Origin: Rhyacophila brunnea
Taxonomy: Eukaryota; Arthropoda; Insecta; Trichoptera; Rhyacophilidae
Direction: 5' to 3'
Assembly (NCBI GenBank): GCA_022495005.1
Contig: JAGYXB010000371.1
Coordinates: 114,211 to 178,210 of the forward strand
DNA: 64,000 bases
Made by a program: the position numbers and the translations under genes. This document shows positions 10,142 to 21,623 of the stretch, one piece after another; position 1 is the stretch's first letter, and the number at the start of each line of letters is the position of its first letter. The notes beneath the pieces are model-generated. The model was not told the origin of the DNA and did not search any database. It was given only the letters and a program-made list of their open reading frames with translations.

Positions 10142-10720
10142 TATACGAAGTGTAAATTAGAACTCTGTCATTCTTGGCAGTGTCGACATGTCTGTCCCTG
10201 ATCGGTTGTTTTTCTCACAATTGTGGTGAAATAACCTGCCAATGGTAATGCCAATTGGGAGGGCAATAACCGTGTTCAAACAAGTCGCTTCGGAGATTGA
10301 TATAATATGGGTGCCAGACGAAATCCCGAAGGCCGAAATCCCGAATGCTGAAATCCCGAATGGCCGAAATCCCGAATGACCGAAATCCCGAAAGCCGAAA
10401 TCCAGAAGGCCGAAATCCCGAATGGCCGGAATCCCGAAGGCCGAAATTTTTGTATATGTAAAATCTAAATAAATGTTTTAATTTTGTATTAATAAATGTA
10501 AAAAAAAATGTAAATAAATGTAAAAAAAATTTAATATTACTGTTTGTATTTTTTTTATTTTTCGGAATTTAGGCATTCGGGATTTAGGCATTCGGGATTT
10601 AGGCTTTCGGGATTTCGACACAAACCCATATAATATTATGTATTCCACTTACTAGGGAATGAATTTAGATGGGCGTTGTTTTGTAAATTCAAAAATTAGG
10701 TCTACTTAGCTCATTCAATC
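10142..10720 (+). mobile_element. LINE 3' fragment (family X) split by a fold-back insertion
   Basis: Positions 10142-10307 match 48895-49072 (CCAATTGGGAGGG, TTCAAACAAGTCGCTTCGG), and 10636-10720 matches the immediately following part of that copy (GTATTCCAC, GGGCGTT, CTTAGCTCATTC). The fragment is the C-terminal end of a non-LTR retrotransposon ORF2 but carries deletions and stops. The 10308-10628 element was inserted into it. Confidence 0.65.
10308..10628. mobile_element. Fold-back element built of CCGAAATCCCGAA tandem units
   Basis: The left part (10320-10445) is seven to eight degenerate units of about 17 bp reading CCGAAATCCCGAATGG. The right part (10562-10618) is four shorter units in the opposite orientation (ATTCGGGATTTAGGC). 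The ends are TGGGTGCCAGACGAAATCCC and, reversed, TGGGTTTGTGTCGAAATCCC. The element is flanked by TATAATA on both sides and interrupts a LINE fragment whose other copy shows the uninterrupted site. The AT-rich spacer has no ORF. Confidence 0.75.
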
Positions 10721-10726
10721 TACTTT

Positions 10727-11070
10727 ACACCGTTTATATTGAATGGGTTTACTCCTGACTGTAAGTATTATCGCGGCCATAATAAGAAAAATCAGCAGAT
10801 TCCGAATTTTCACGCAATAGTTGGAACCTGCATGACGTATGCGCATGCGCAGTAGAACGATAGTGGCGAACCTGCCGGAAATACTACGAAGTACACCGCG
10901 CAGAGTATTTTTGACGTTTACCAATTTTCACAACCTGTCAAAATAGCACCATAAAATAACAACAACGCGTCACGCTTGAATGCGTTATGCATGAAGAATG
11001 AAATTGGCGTGACAGTCAGCACTTTTACGTGTAAAGAGTTATTATCGTGAGAGTTTAATTACGTACATTC
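10727..11070 (+). mobile_element. Family O element, diverged copy
   Basis: It matches 35893-36260 along its length: TTTACTCCTGACTGTAAGTATTATCG, then GCGCATGCGCAGTAGAACGA, GTGGCGAACCTGCC and GTTTATCGCGAGA-like blocks (all compared in short words). The terminal GTGCATGG repeat is degraded at the left and not seen at the right. Confidence 0.55.
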
Positions 11071-11770
11071 GATGTTATCTGACAGTCGGCGCGCTTTGTG
11101 TCTCTTTGTTTATGTTTATGGCTTAAATTTGGTACAATATCTAGTTCGTATGAGATTTCGTGTGTACGCAGTTCATAATCGGCGAACACTAACCACACCA
11201 TAATAATTAATAATATAATATTATGATTGCACATTTATGAATATGGTTGTGTTTTATTGGCATATGTACTTAGACCAAGTGCGTTTTAAACCAGAAGCAA
11301 ATCGACAACATTATCGTTGCCATATTATTTTACAGTGAACATTTATATAGCTCTGGTAGTATATAAAACAAATCGTTAATAACCATATTATTTAATAATA
11401 TTAATATGTAAAAGCGTGGCTTCATAAAAATAATATAAGCATGCAATAATCAATCCAGGGATTATTGCAAGAGATATTATTATAATTGAGTAATCTGATG
11501 GAATTTGAATTTAATAATAAAATGCAACACATTAACCCACTGGCACAGTGCTGTGGTAATATTTTGTGTAATACCTAACCGATTCTGGCAACACAGTATT
11601 CTTAATTGCCTAAAATGATAATTAAGAAAAAAATGTTCCACTTTGTTTTTATCATTTTTATTAATTGTGTGTTACAGAATACGTTATGTGATAGGTACTA
11701 ACGCGTTTAATTTTAATCGAGATTTAATTAAGTTATTAATATAATTACATTGTATTGTTGTCATACTTAA
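11071..11770. other. AT-rich stretch, nothing recognised
   Basis: No coding frame, repeat partner within the window, or RNA-like sequence was found. TTATAATATT-type strings are frequent. Confidence 0.4.
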
Positions 11771-11778
11771 ATATTTAC

Positions 11779-12107
11779 ACAGGGAACACAGAATTAATGG
11801 GAACTGAAATACCTACTGGGTGTGGAGTAACAGGCAACCGATATCGAGTGTGGACGAGATGAATATGGGATAAACTTAAACACGTGTCATGAATACCTAC
11901 GTTTGTCCTTCGTTCTGACAACTGCTCTCGGTTTATGCACTGAAGCTCATTCAATATTGGTGTATTTAAAGGTTGCAACACACACTATTGCACGTCTATA
12001 ATGAGTGTTTTATTTTCGTAGGACACTCACACACTCGATACCCTGCTTCAAAATGTAGTGTATTGGGGTATAGCCTATCGGAATTCTATTTATTAAACTG
12101 GTCTGTG
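11779..12107 (-). mobile_element. Family C hAT-like element, copy 1
   Basis: In reverse it runs from CACAGACCAG to AACACAGGGAA-type ends and carries every C-family block: GTGTGAGTGTCCTACGAAAAT, GTGCATAAACCGAGAGCAG and CACTCGATATCGGTTGCC (compared as short words). Flanks ATATTTAC and ATATTAC differ by one base in length, consistent with a decayed 8-bp duplication. About 330 bp long and without a conserved ORF. Confidence 0.7.
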
Positions 12108-12114
12108 ATATTAC

Positions 12115-13048
12115 AAACACTACATACAAAGAAATAAACAGACGTGTCATAATCTTTTAGTTTTAAGTTTTTTTTTAAACTAGCAGTTAATTGGACGCAG
12201 ATTCGTCGTTACGTGTGCCGCGCACCAAGTTATGGCTATGGCAATATTACTAACTATACACAAGTTAATAATAATCAAAGCAAGGCATTAATACGTAACA
12301 CACAATTTTATTTTATATTTACAAATTTAGGGATATTATTAGGTATTAAAAAGATCTGTAGTTTTTAATTCAATTGTTGCCAGTTGTCATTGAACAAAAT
12401 AATTTATTTGACCGTTTTCTTTTTAATAGGTAGGTAAATGGTCAATGCTGCTATGTATTCTTATAATATGGACACCTAAAAATGAGTTCGTTATACATTC
12501 AATTAACCACGGTATTAGTGTTTTTCAAGCACATATATAAAAAAATTCGGCTTTGCGAACACTTTTCAAAAGTATCGATTTACATCGGCCAGGTTGCGAA
12601 CGCAGTCGATCGACGCGACAACCGAATGCGATGCGATAAGCGTTGACTAATTAAGGGTTGTTGAATCAATTAATTTACCTACTGGCCCTATTGTCAAGAT
12701 TTATGTATAATACAAGTACGTAATCTCTCAGCTTCTGGAGCAAGTCAGTTCTAATACTTGAACACGTCTCTAAGAATCCATGACGCTTGCGAGTCTTCTT
12801 GCAGGTTGCCGGTATTCGGTTGCTCCTGCCTGTACACCCTGTGGATGGTGCTTTACGGTCATTCAGGGTGCCAGAATTTGGTTATGTAGAAGAAAATACT
12901 AGTCAGATTGCGACCCCTGCAAGGCATCTGTAGAACGTGGGCTAGAGCTTGTGGTTTTTTGAAACTCGAAATTTAAGAATTCTCGAATTGAAGAATATTA
13001 AATATTGATTCTCAAGAAATCTGAAAAAAAATATTTACGGTAGTACGC
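12115..13048. other. Unannotated AT-rich stretch
   Basis: Nothing coding or repeated elsewhere in the window was recognised. A CpG-containing patch at about 12560-12630 (CGATCGACGCGACAACCG) stands out slightly but has no other signal. Confidence 0.35.
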
Positions 13049-13118
13049 GAGACTTTTTTTGTGAATTTCCTTCGACGATAATAAATTATAGTTGAAGGAA
13101 ATTCACAAAAAAGTCTCT
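13049..13118. repeat. Strong hairpin palindrome
   Basis: GAGACTTTTTTTGTGAATTTCCTTC at the left pairs with GAAGGAAATTCACAAAAAAGTCTC at the right (described here by their 5' and 3' ends), about 24 bp per arm with a loop near 20 bases. It is the core of a larger degenerate inverted repeat. It looks like a collapsed fold-back element rather than a gene. Confidence 0.6.
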
Positions 13119-13409
13119 TTTTGAGTCAATTATTATTGCCGTGCAGATTTGAAGTTAATAACATAGTTTTAGCTCTTCGTGAAAAAATCGTCCAGAAAAA
13201 AAGTCGAGACCCTTTTTCAGGTCATAATTTTTTAAGAAATCAGTGAAATTCAGTTAATCCTGACTTTCAAATCTCAATATTGTTTATCTTGATAGAAAAC
13301 GCGAATTCTCGAGGTTTTTATTGATAATGTCTCAGGAAAAGGACGATTTCGAAAATTAAGATCGGGATGGCGAAGTCGATGTTTCCATGTGTCCATATAA
13401 GACGTCATA

Positions 13410-13700
13410 CTCTAGGGTGGGAGAGAGTCTGATATCACGTAATGATGTGACGAAGGGTCGAGGGGGGGGCAAAAAAATGTGATGTCACAAGTAAACTAAA
13501 AATATAAAATATGTATACATATATCGTCGATCGGATCTAAGAAGAAATATTACAAACAACATGTTTTCTTTTTTTTAATGTTTAGTGGAGTGTCTAAAAT
13601 GTGGTAATATAGACAGGGTGGTAAAAGATTATGTGACGAAATGTGAAGAGGTGGGGGAGTTAAAAATAGCCAAAATTGTGTGACGTCATATATATTTATT
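13410..13700. repeat. Old repeat remnant rich in TGTGACGTCA and G-runs
   Basis: Two similar blocks (about 13413-13495 and 13580-13695) combine a G-rich run, a GTGACGAA word and a final GTGATGTCAC or GTGACGTCA. The arrangement resembles 3' ends of decayed retroelements seen in many arthropods, but I cannot name the family. Confidence 0.3.
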
Positions 13701-14531
13701 TAGAAAATAAATCGATTTAGTCGCAATCTACACTCACCGCATCATTTTGTCGCTGTCGTTTGCCGCATAGCTTCAGTACGTTCTCCTATTTACATGCTAC
13801 CTATATAAAATGCAATGTATCTATCTGGAATAGACAACTACGCTCTATAGTCTATATCCAAACTCCCACGGGTCAACCAAACGTATCGAGTTACACTATT
13901 TACTTTTCGAAGGCTCTGCATTATAGTAATTAAGTCCGAGTTGAGAATATTGTCCTGATTAATAAGCCGATGGAGTTAGCGTGTAATTAATCGTGACTTG
14001 AGTGGATATACCGCAAGTCCAGTGGCGTTTGTCGGTTGTTGAGATGTCTAGCATTCGCATTGATCTCTGTTCTACTGTTATTGACTTATGATGGCTGTGT
14101 TTTTGCGATCCTATCGCGTCCAAGATTGAACATCTGCATTATTTTATTACACTAGTATAATATTAATTACAATATTTTTCCTGTGTTATCTCACTTGAAT
14201 AACAATGAATAAGACTAACCATCTCTGCGTTATCAAGCAGTGTGTCTCGTAACTGTGATTCCATTACAACAACGGAGGAAGCTTCAATGAAATGTGAAAA
14301 ATCCAGAGTTCTGGACTCTGCCGCAGCTCACGCTCGGCTCGCCTGATGCTGGCAAATGTGTACTGTCCATTACACGTACTTAAGTGATTGTTTTGTACCT
14401 ATAATTATAATTATGTGTATAGAACATATTTATGTGTCGTCAATAACTCCATGTGTATTGTGAGTTAGGTAGGTTCTAAATACATAGGTACACTTAAAGT
14501 CTTCCAGTTGTAGTACATATATAGTATATAC

Positions 14532-15178
14532 CAGGGTTGGCGAATCTTTTTACGTACGCGTGCCAAAATTTCCCAAATGCCTGACGTGCCGAGCAGTTAT
14601 TCGGAAAAATAGATTTAAAAAAAATGATGATGTTCTAGATACCACTCACAGAATATAGCACACATACCTATAGATTTAACACTTTTTTCAATTACGCCAT
14701 ACTTTTCGGACCACCAATTTTGAAAATGTCAGTCAGAATTAATATAGCTTCACTAAGTTTTTGTTTCTTATTTGGTGCACTCATTTTGTGGATAGAAATA
14801 CAATTGTTTGTTAATGTATTAATTGGTTTGGTTCTTTACACTAGAATTGTTCCGATCAGATGAGGCATTTTTTCTCTACAGTGGTCTCAAGCATTGTACA
14901 TCGATCAAAATTAGAGATTCTTGGCGCGGCATTCCCCGCCGCCTAATGAGGTTAGTGGGATAATATTATATGTGACGCTTGAAGTCTAAAAACTATCCTA
15001 TGCTATTATATATTTAAATTAAACGTAATGCTTATTCTTGAATAGTATTTGCTTGCTATTTTTATACAATGCGATCTGTCATTTATTAGTATAGGTTTTA
15101 TTTCTCTTCATACGCGTGCCTTGCAAAATCATCTCGCATGCCACTGGTGGCACGCGTGCCATATGTTCGTCACCACTG
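14532..15178 (+). mobile_element. Family H hAT-like element, copy 1 (647 bp)
   Basis: The left end is CAGGGTTGGCGAATC and the right end, reversed, is CAGTGGTGACGAACATATGG, a hAT-type terminal inverted repeat. Flanks GTATATAC (14524-14531) and GCATATAC (15179-15186) are an 8-bp target duplication with one mismatch. Sub-terminal GCACGCGTGCC palindromes occur near the right end. The second copy at 17850-18504 is inverted and similar over its whole length. Short open frames near 15049-15310 are not conserved in that copy. Confidence 0.85.
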
Positions 15179-15186
15179 GCATATAC

Positions 15187-17841
15187 TATTTATTCTTTGA
15201 ATATCAGGAAATTTATTTCTTTTGCATGCCCTTTAGGTATGCATATATTTAACCATTATATTATGAATATTTTGAATTATGACATATCACGCGAAGTCAT
15301 TCAAATGTAATTAATCACAATACATTACAGAGAATGGTTGCTTTTTAAACGGCTACCAGGACGAGGTTTATGAAGATTGATGCATCCATTATAATCACCT
15401 CACTTAGCGTCAACATCTTTTGCAACGGTCGAAGCCATGACATGACTCTTGATCATCATTGGGTTAATTTATCGCGACGCTCTCCCGTGATGGAAGATGT
15501 CAACAATACTTAACAGCGTCTCAGCGGAATGATGGAGACGCGTACCCACTACGCTGTCAGAGTGCGTGCCTTGATGATAATTTAATAATATACGTACTGC
15601 CTGCGACTGCAATGGAATTGCGGGCCGCATTCAATCGCTGACTTGATTTAGCATCACAGGTTCTGATACTGTGTTACGAGGGTCAGAGAACATAACTTTA
15701 TGTAGTTTTAATAACATGTTCTTGTGTCATAACCGTTATCGGACATCTTCTTCGACTATATCCACCTCTGGAGCATATGGACACAACAAGGCGCCTCCAA
15801 GAATCCCTGTCGAACGCCAGGGGCCCTATGTTAGAACTTGCGAGTGCAAGCCGCCCGGTCGACATGACGTCATATGACATCATTGTGACGTACTACCGGA
15901 GTGATAATAGCATTCGAGAAAATAACGCTGGTCAGACAGTGGCGTTATTCATTGTCACCATACACATATAGGTGTTTCATCATAATAACATCTATGGTGA
16001 GCACTGTGTGCTGGGCGGCATGCCTCGAGCGTGTATTGGCTGACGTCAAAATTACGTCATGTCGTCGGCTGACACACGAGTCGATAGTTAGGAAATCGCG
16101 GTGCAGTTTTCTTGCACCATTCCAGGCAATTCCAATGAATCCAGATCAAACCAGTCCACCAGATGTCCCTAGGTAAAGTGCCACCCTAAAGCAGACTTAG
16201 GATGCCACCCCCTTTCAATTTTAGTTTCAAATTTTCTACAAATTCGTTAGGCTACTACTTATTTACCAATTTTATTATTTTTATTTTCGGCTGCCTTACT
16301 GCAAATGCACCAAAAATCTTTAAAATTACATATTAGAAAATTATAGCATTTCCATGGAACCTACTCTCAAACAGTGGTGGTTTTTAGGTACTTTGAGGCC
16401 TGTGGCGCTGACAGGTTTGTAGGCACCCTTGCAAAAAAATGTCTGTGCGATAAACCGCCATTACAATATATATTAGGCACAATACAATAACAACCATGTT
16501 GTCAGGATTACTTTTTAAACTAAGATGGTGATGATGACCGCATCATCTGCTTCATGGAATACTCCCACTGCTCTCAAAAGTTGTAATATTTGTATTCGAT
16601 CATTTATTCGCCGCCCTTTAAAATGTGCTTCCCTATTCAACGCATGACCCGCATATCCCCACGGGACGTAGCTACCTGTGGTTTTATTTCTGTGCTATGA
16701 TATTGATCTTACCGCCATACTAGTACTAAAATGGAGAAGGAGAGGAGAACACCGAACAGAATAGAAGCGCGACCAAAAAAACAAACTAACAGATGTGATG
16801 TTGAAGTAAATTAAGGTTTCTTGGCAAAAGAGACATTATAATTAAGACAATTTCAAGTTCCAAAGTTAGACGTGTTATGGCGACCTTTTCTTGTAATTTG
16901 ACATTAGACCTTTCAAAGGGTTATTCTATGAAACATGTTGAGAGCCTGAATTTTAGCATCAAATGAACCGTTTACTTCTCATCGTCGCGCGCGGAGGCGT
17001 CACCCCGATACCGCACATACCAAATTAAGCCAAGTGGGATCAGTGCCTCCAAACTGTCACTCTGGGGCCAGAGATAAAAAAAATATGTATTAATTTGACA
17101 ATTTTTCATTGTTTTTTCTTCTTCTTGTTTTCATTGCCAAATCTTCTCTCCGATATTTTTCTTCTGTCATTATTATTTACTATTATTGGCATTACCAAAT
17201 TTAATGTGGGTATTAACTGTCTCCAAGAAACGTTTCCACTCCTTTCTGCTAAAAGTTCCTTTCACTGATCTGTAGAGGTTTACCCAACTCTAAGTACAAC
17301 CGACGTATTATTGTCTTTGGTCATTTGTATGGCACAGACAATAATACTAAGCGGAAATGAGAGTTAACTAATCAGTTGCATTTTGGAGCTAGAACTGTAC
17401 AGTCAAATATTCACGCGCAACTCAGTGAATATCCAATTCATTTAAAATCACAATGTTAATCTTACGTAACATAACATCAATGCCAATGTGTCACTATTCT
17501 TTAATGCCGTGCATCAAACATCTGTAATTTAAAAATGTAGTGCTACGATGTATCTATAGTCTAAGAGTTCTACAATACAAACCCAAGAAAATAATCACTG
17601 TGTCTTATTTCTATTGTGCCCCGAACATATAATATCACATACACGACGCAACCTTCTGCACAAAATAATAGATGTTGGATCTACATGCCAAACAACAAAA
17701 GATCTAGCGGGGGGTGCGGTGTAAGTTATCTGCACAGCCCATCTACTTCAGTATTATATGTCTCTCTACCACCCTTTTCCTTTCCGGACTACTAAAGAAG
17801 AACCTTTTGTATGGTTGGGTGTCTTACAACGCTGAGGTAGG
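15187..17841. other. Longest stretch without recognised elements
   Basis: This 2.6 kb contains a moderately GC-rich patch (about 15740-15880) with overlapping short open frames on both strands, none recognisable. TGACGTCA-type words occur at about 15862 and 16040. A 12-bp-arm hairpin lies at 17305-17347 (GTATTATTGTCT/AGACAATAATAC). No repeat partner was found elsewhere in the window. Confidence 0.35.
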
Positions 17842-17849
17842 GCCTAGAG

Positions 17850-18504
17850 CATTGGTGGTGAATCTATAAGACGCGTGCTACCAATGGCACGCGTTTGAAG
17901 AGAAAAAATACCTATAATAATAATAAATGACAGATCGCATTGTATAACAAATATCAGGCAAATACTCTTCAATAATAAATATTACGTTTAATTTAAATAT
18001 ATAATTGCATAGGTCGGTCCTTAGAGTTTATGCGTCGCATTTAATATTATCGCACTAACCTCATCAGGCGGCGGGGAACGCCGCGCCACGAATCTCTAAT
18101 TTTGATCGATTTACAAGGCTGAGACCACCATAGAGAGTGAATACCTCATCTGATCGGAGCAATACTCGTGTCGATTTGTGCGTAAATAACCGAACTAATT
18201 AATACATTAGCAAAAAATTTCATTTTTACCCACAAAAAATGACTGCACCGAATAAAAATAAAAACTTGGTCAAGCTAGTAGTAGTAATTCTGGAGACAGT
18301 ATCAAAATTGGTGGACTGAAATGTATGATGTAATTAAAAAAGTGATATGTGTGCTATGTTCTGTGAGTGGTATCTAGAACATCATCATTTTTTAAATAGA
18401 ATTTTTAACTATTTTTCCACATAACTTTTCGGTACGTCAGGCCAGTTACAAAATAATATTTGGGAAATTTTGGCACGTGTACGTAAAAAGGTTCGCCAAC
18501 ACTG
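17850..18504 (-). mobile_element. Family H hAT-like element, copy 2 (655 bp)
   Basis: It is the inverted partner of 14532-15178, with ends CATTGGTGGTGAATC and GGTTCGCCAACACTG. The flanks GCCTAGAG (17842-17849) and GTCTAGAG (18505-18512) are an 8-bp duplication with one mismatch. Both copies are collinear with small indels, so they are independent insertions rather than a segmental duplication. Confidence 0.85.
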
Positions 18505-18549
18505 GTCTAGAGACACTAACGTGTGATATGACATGGGGATCACTGTTCA

Positions 18550-18870
18550 ATGTGTATTATTCGCGGTTTTACCTTTCCATTGACATATTATCAGTATGTG
18601 ATAAATAAAAACGACCCCATTAACGGCCACGACTTCGTATACAGACGAAATTGGCTAAAAAAAGTCGACCTATATTGTAATAAAATAACCATCTATTTAA
18701 AATTTTGCGTTTATTGCTATAAGTACTTTCATGATAATTATTGTACTTTTCTGCTAACGCTTCGGCAGACTGATGTTTATTGTAAAGTGGTAGATCCTGC
18801 TGCTGAGCAAAAAATGCATGGTATTTACTTCAAAGCGTGTCTAATCCGTTGTAAGAAACCACAGGTGTAG
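18550..18870 (+). CDS. Unrecognised 106-codon open frame, doubtful
   Basis: An ATG-started frame fills the gap between a family H copy and a family E copy. The product would be rich in Cys, Tyr, Lys and Phe with segments such as DPINGHDFVYRRNWLKKVD. No family is recognised. In AT-rich DNA a frame of this length can arise by chance, but it is among the longest in the window and does not overlap a recognised element. Confidence 0.2.
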   Translation: MCIIRGFTFPLTYYQYVINKNDPINGHDFVYRRNWLKKVDLYCNKITIYLKFCVYCYKYFHDNYCTFLLTLRQTDVYCKVVDPAAEQKMHGIYFKACLIRCKKPQV

Positions 18871-18874
18871 TTAA

Positions 18875-19262
18875 ATGGTCAAATAATCATTCCCATCAGT
18901 GAAACGGCAAATAATTTTCAACTATAGGCGCGACGAAATTTTGGACTCGCTGGCATTCGGAGAGCCAACGTCGAGGTGTGAATACGTCAATTTGTTTCGT
19001 GATGGCGACGGGGGTATTAATTTTTAAATCGTGTAAAGATGACTAAAAACGATACCCAATTACTTGAAAAAGAAAACATGTCAATGAATATATTATTATT
19101 GTTACTAAAGAACAATAAACAGAACATTAAATGGACGCATGTTGTATTTATATGACTTATATTTCGTTCGGCATGCGTCATTTGCACCCGCGACCCGTAA
19201 TCCGCGCATCGCCTAGCCACGATCTTTTTAAATTAAGACCATGTCTCAATTGAGGTATAGCC
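18875..19262 (+). mobile_element. Family E TTAA-flanked miniature element, copy 1
   Basis: The E unit runs from TCAGTGAAACGGCAAATAAT to TCAATTGAGGTATAGCC and is followed by TTAA at 19263-19266. On the left a TTAA lies at 18871-18874, but about 14 extra bases separate it from the position expected from other copies. Interior words GTGATGGCGACGGG and GAAAACATGTCAATGAAT are shared with the copies at 30760, 44217 and 55270. Confidence 0.75.
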
Positions 19263-19454
19263 TTAACCCTTCTCACGCGTCAACTGTCTTTAGTCAGCCT
19301 ATACGCGCGGGTCATCCGCGCGTCAGCTGACTATACTCATTTCGATTTTCGGTTGCCTAGTACTGCTTTCGGCCAGGCGCGAAAAATTCGAATATTGATT
19401 TAATTTATTCAGAAACCATCCTTTTCCTGACATCTGTCGAAAATGGTTATATTT

Positions 19455-19590
19455 TACTATGTGTCGGCTTATAATGTCGTGGGTCCCGGCCTTGAAGCCT
19501 GAGTCTGGCAAATTCACTTGTTTGTTTTTCCATGTGTGTTTGGAGCCAGACTATGAACCTAACATCAATTCCTCGTAAAAACACAAAAAT
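19455..19590 (+). mobile_element. SINE family 1, 5'-truncated copy
   Basis: It matches the 58207-58362 and 29868-30055 copies from the second half of the tRNA-like head (CGGCTTATAATGTCGTGGG, then TGAGTCTGGCAAA) into the body and CGTAAAAACACAAAAATCTG tail. The B-box region is decayed (CCTTGAAGCC). Confidence 0.6.
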
Positions 19591-19599
19591 CTGATAATA

Positions 19600-20217
19600 A
19601 AATATTCATTATTTGGATACTTACATACATTATGATCTTGTTAGTATCGAACATAGTAAAAAAATATTGCTACAAGGGTGACTTTTACAGATTTTCGCAG
19701 ATGTGTTTGACCTAGGGGCGGCAGGTTATATGAAAGTATGGTGAAGCCGGCAAGTATGTTGAAAAAGTATGGTGAGGCAGGCTGGTAATCATTTTGTGGC
19801 AAATTTTCCACGTTAACAATATATTATATGGGTACGTTATAATGACCAACTCCGTGATGCCCTGCATTTTTTTTTATCGCGTCGCTATTTCTCGTAAGTT
19901 GTCGGCTTTTGTTGGCCTGCTTCATTCAGTTGTATGAGAAAGCCGATTGCTTGCCCCTCTCTTCATTTAATACCTCTATGTGTTTGACCTTTTATGAAAA
20001 TGTGTTCACTTTAGTGTTGGAGTGTGTGCATTCGATCAAAGCCGTTTTTGTGTATTTTTCTTTCAAAGCTATCTAGCTTCTCCCTCACCTATTTCTGGTT
20101 TAGTACGGTTTTCCTGTTAGTATTTATTGATTCTATTATTTTTATATATCTGTTGGATCTTCACCTAAGAACTGCAGGTCTTCTCCAACGACCCTTGTTT
20201 CTTAAGCGCGAAATATA
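19600..20217. other. Unannotated stretch
   Basis: GTATGGTGA-type words repeat loosely at 19735-19790. No gene or known repeat was recognised. Confidence 0.3.
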
Positions 20218-20221
20218 TTAA

Positions 20222-20797
20222 GGTGCATGTCGCGTACTCTCACGTGACGTCACAGTAAGCTGCCGCTACGGGAAAAAGGTGTGTAATGTCGCTTTTCTTG
20301 GTGTTCAAAATGTTATTAGACTGAGGCTCCCATCCCGTAGCACATTTTGAACCTTTAAACGAACATTGTCAGTTAGCAAAATCTGGCGAAATCATCAGAA
20401 CAACAATGGGTCACCTCACGTTGTACTGCACTGCATCGACACCGACCCAATGAACTTTTTTTAAAAATCATTTTCTACATAACATGCCTACATATTTTCG
20501 ACTTATGTAAAAATCACGTTTTTTTTAGTGATTGGCACTATATATTTTCTATAAGAATGTTTTCTATTTTCTATGGTCTGCAGGTTCGGTTCTGTTCAAA
20601 ATATTATCTATCGCAAGTAATTTTAACGTAAGCACACGTAGAAATTAATTGAAATTAGCATGAATAATAATTCAAAATATGAATATATTGGATGAATATA
20701 TCGAATTTATAGATGATCGTTCAAAATATTCTGCAAAATGACGAATCCATAGACTAAATTTGTCGCCGTGACAACGTGACAGTACGCGACGTGCATC
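20222..20797. mobile_element. TTAA-flanked inverted-repeat element (piggyBac-type target)
   Basis: Both flanks are TTAA (20218-20221 and 20798-20801). The left end GGTGCATGTCGCGTACTC and the reversed right end GATGCACGTCGCGTACTG form an imperfect terminal inverted repeat of about 35 bp that extends through CACGTGACGTCAC versus CACGTTGTCACG. The interior has no transposase frame. TTAA targets are characteristic of piggyBac transposases, so a non-autonomous piggyBac-type element is the best reading. Single copy in the window. Confidence 0.75.
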
Positions 20798-20801
20798 TTA
20801 A

Positions 20802-21370
20802 TATAATCACAACTTTAGGGTGATGTGGGGAATCCACCATCTCTCATAATACAATTAATAACGCAATGCTCCGCGAAAACTCGATTTGGATTAAATTCTT
20901 TGTTTTGAACAATTTGAACAATGGATATTTTTTATCATACGATTTTGGACCTGTTCGATGCGTTGACATTATCTGTCTTCGGCAAAGGTTGCGCAAATCG
21001 CCCCACTGGTAATGCGCCGGCGCTCGGTGTTGCCTCACGACAAATTAATATTCCGGTTGTGAGCATGATTATAATAATAATAATGATAATATTATCGAAT
21101 GAAAAAATCGGCAGTATCTGCTGCAGCCTCCGTTACGTCACAGACAGCGCCGATGTGCGGAGGATGCATGCATGACATTGCAATCAAAATGGCGCCTTCA
21201 TTTGAATTTCCCGCCAAAAGACCTTCGATCGGATTTATAATATTATGTGAGGTATTTGGTGTGGCGATAATTTAACTGTCATCGTAATAATTAACCTCAT
21301 TCGAAGCCGGGATATTATTTTCTGTTAGTCCACTGACAGCTCCGTAATAAATAAAATGACACTAATAATG
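20802..21370. other. Non-repeat stretch with a CRE-like, CpG-bearing patch
   Basis: At 21120-21215 the sequence turns GC-rich (CCTCCGTTACGTCACAGACA, AAAATGGCGCC). This resembles the promoter-like DNA seen before the GAS2-like exon and could be an alternative promoter or an unrelated element. The short open frames overlapping it are not recognisable. Confidence 0.3.
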
Positions 21371-21531
21371 TAGAAGTCTGTCTTCTATAAGCTGGCGTGC
21401 GGTTTATCCCATCCCCCCCCCGCTTCAGCATCCATCTCGTTCCCTCCCACTGAAAACTTGCAACAATCGAACGCGATGGCACTATGCTTTCCGTGTGACG
21501 TGTACGCCAGCTTATAGAATACAGACTTCTA
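21371..21531. mobile_element. Small MITE with 29-bp terminal inverted repeats
   Basis: TAGAAGTCTGTCTTCTATAA...GCTGGCGTGC at the left pairs with GTACGCCAGC...TTATAGAATACAGACTTCTA at the right. Total length is 161 bp and the loop contains a C-run (CCCATCCCCCCCCC). No clear target duplication and no second copy in the window. Confidence 0.6.
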
Positions 21532-21615
21532 GTCTGCCCTAAAGTTTAGTCTGCTAGAATAATTCGATACGTTTCTATGTTCTTTCGTAATAAACAGATA
21601 AATACAAGTGAAAAT
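21532..21615 (+). repeat. Short dispersed repeat shared with 50098-50190
   Basis: CCTAAAGTTTAGTCTGCTAGAAT and AATAAACAGATAAATA-type words recur in the same order at 50098-50190. It lies between a MITE and a D fragment, and its boundaries are not defined. Confidence 0.4.
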
Positions 21616-21623
21616 GGTGGAAA

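Noticed and set aside
15698..15883. Minus-strand frame with an FDRDSWRRLV string as an RTE C-terminus
   Set aside because: Only this short string resembles the RTE motif; the expected GRP..RW.D block is absent.
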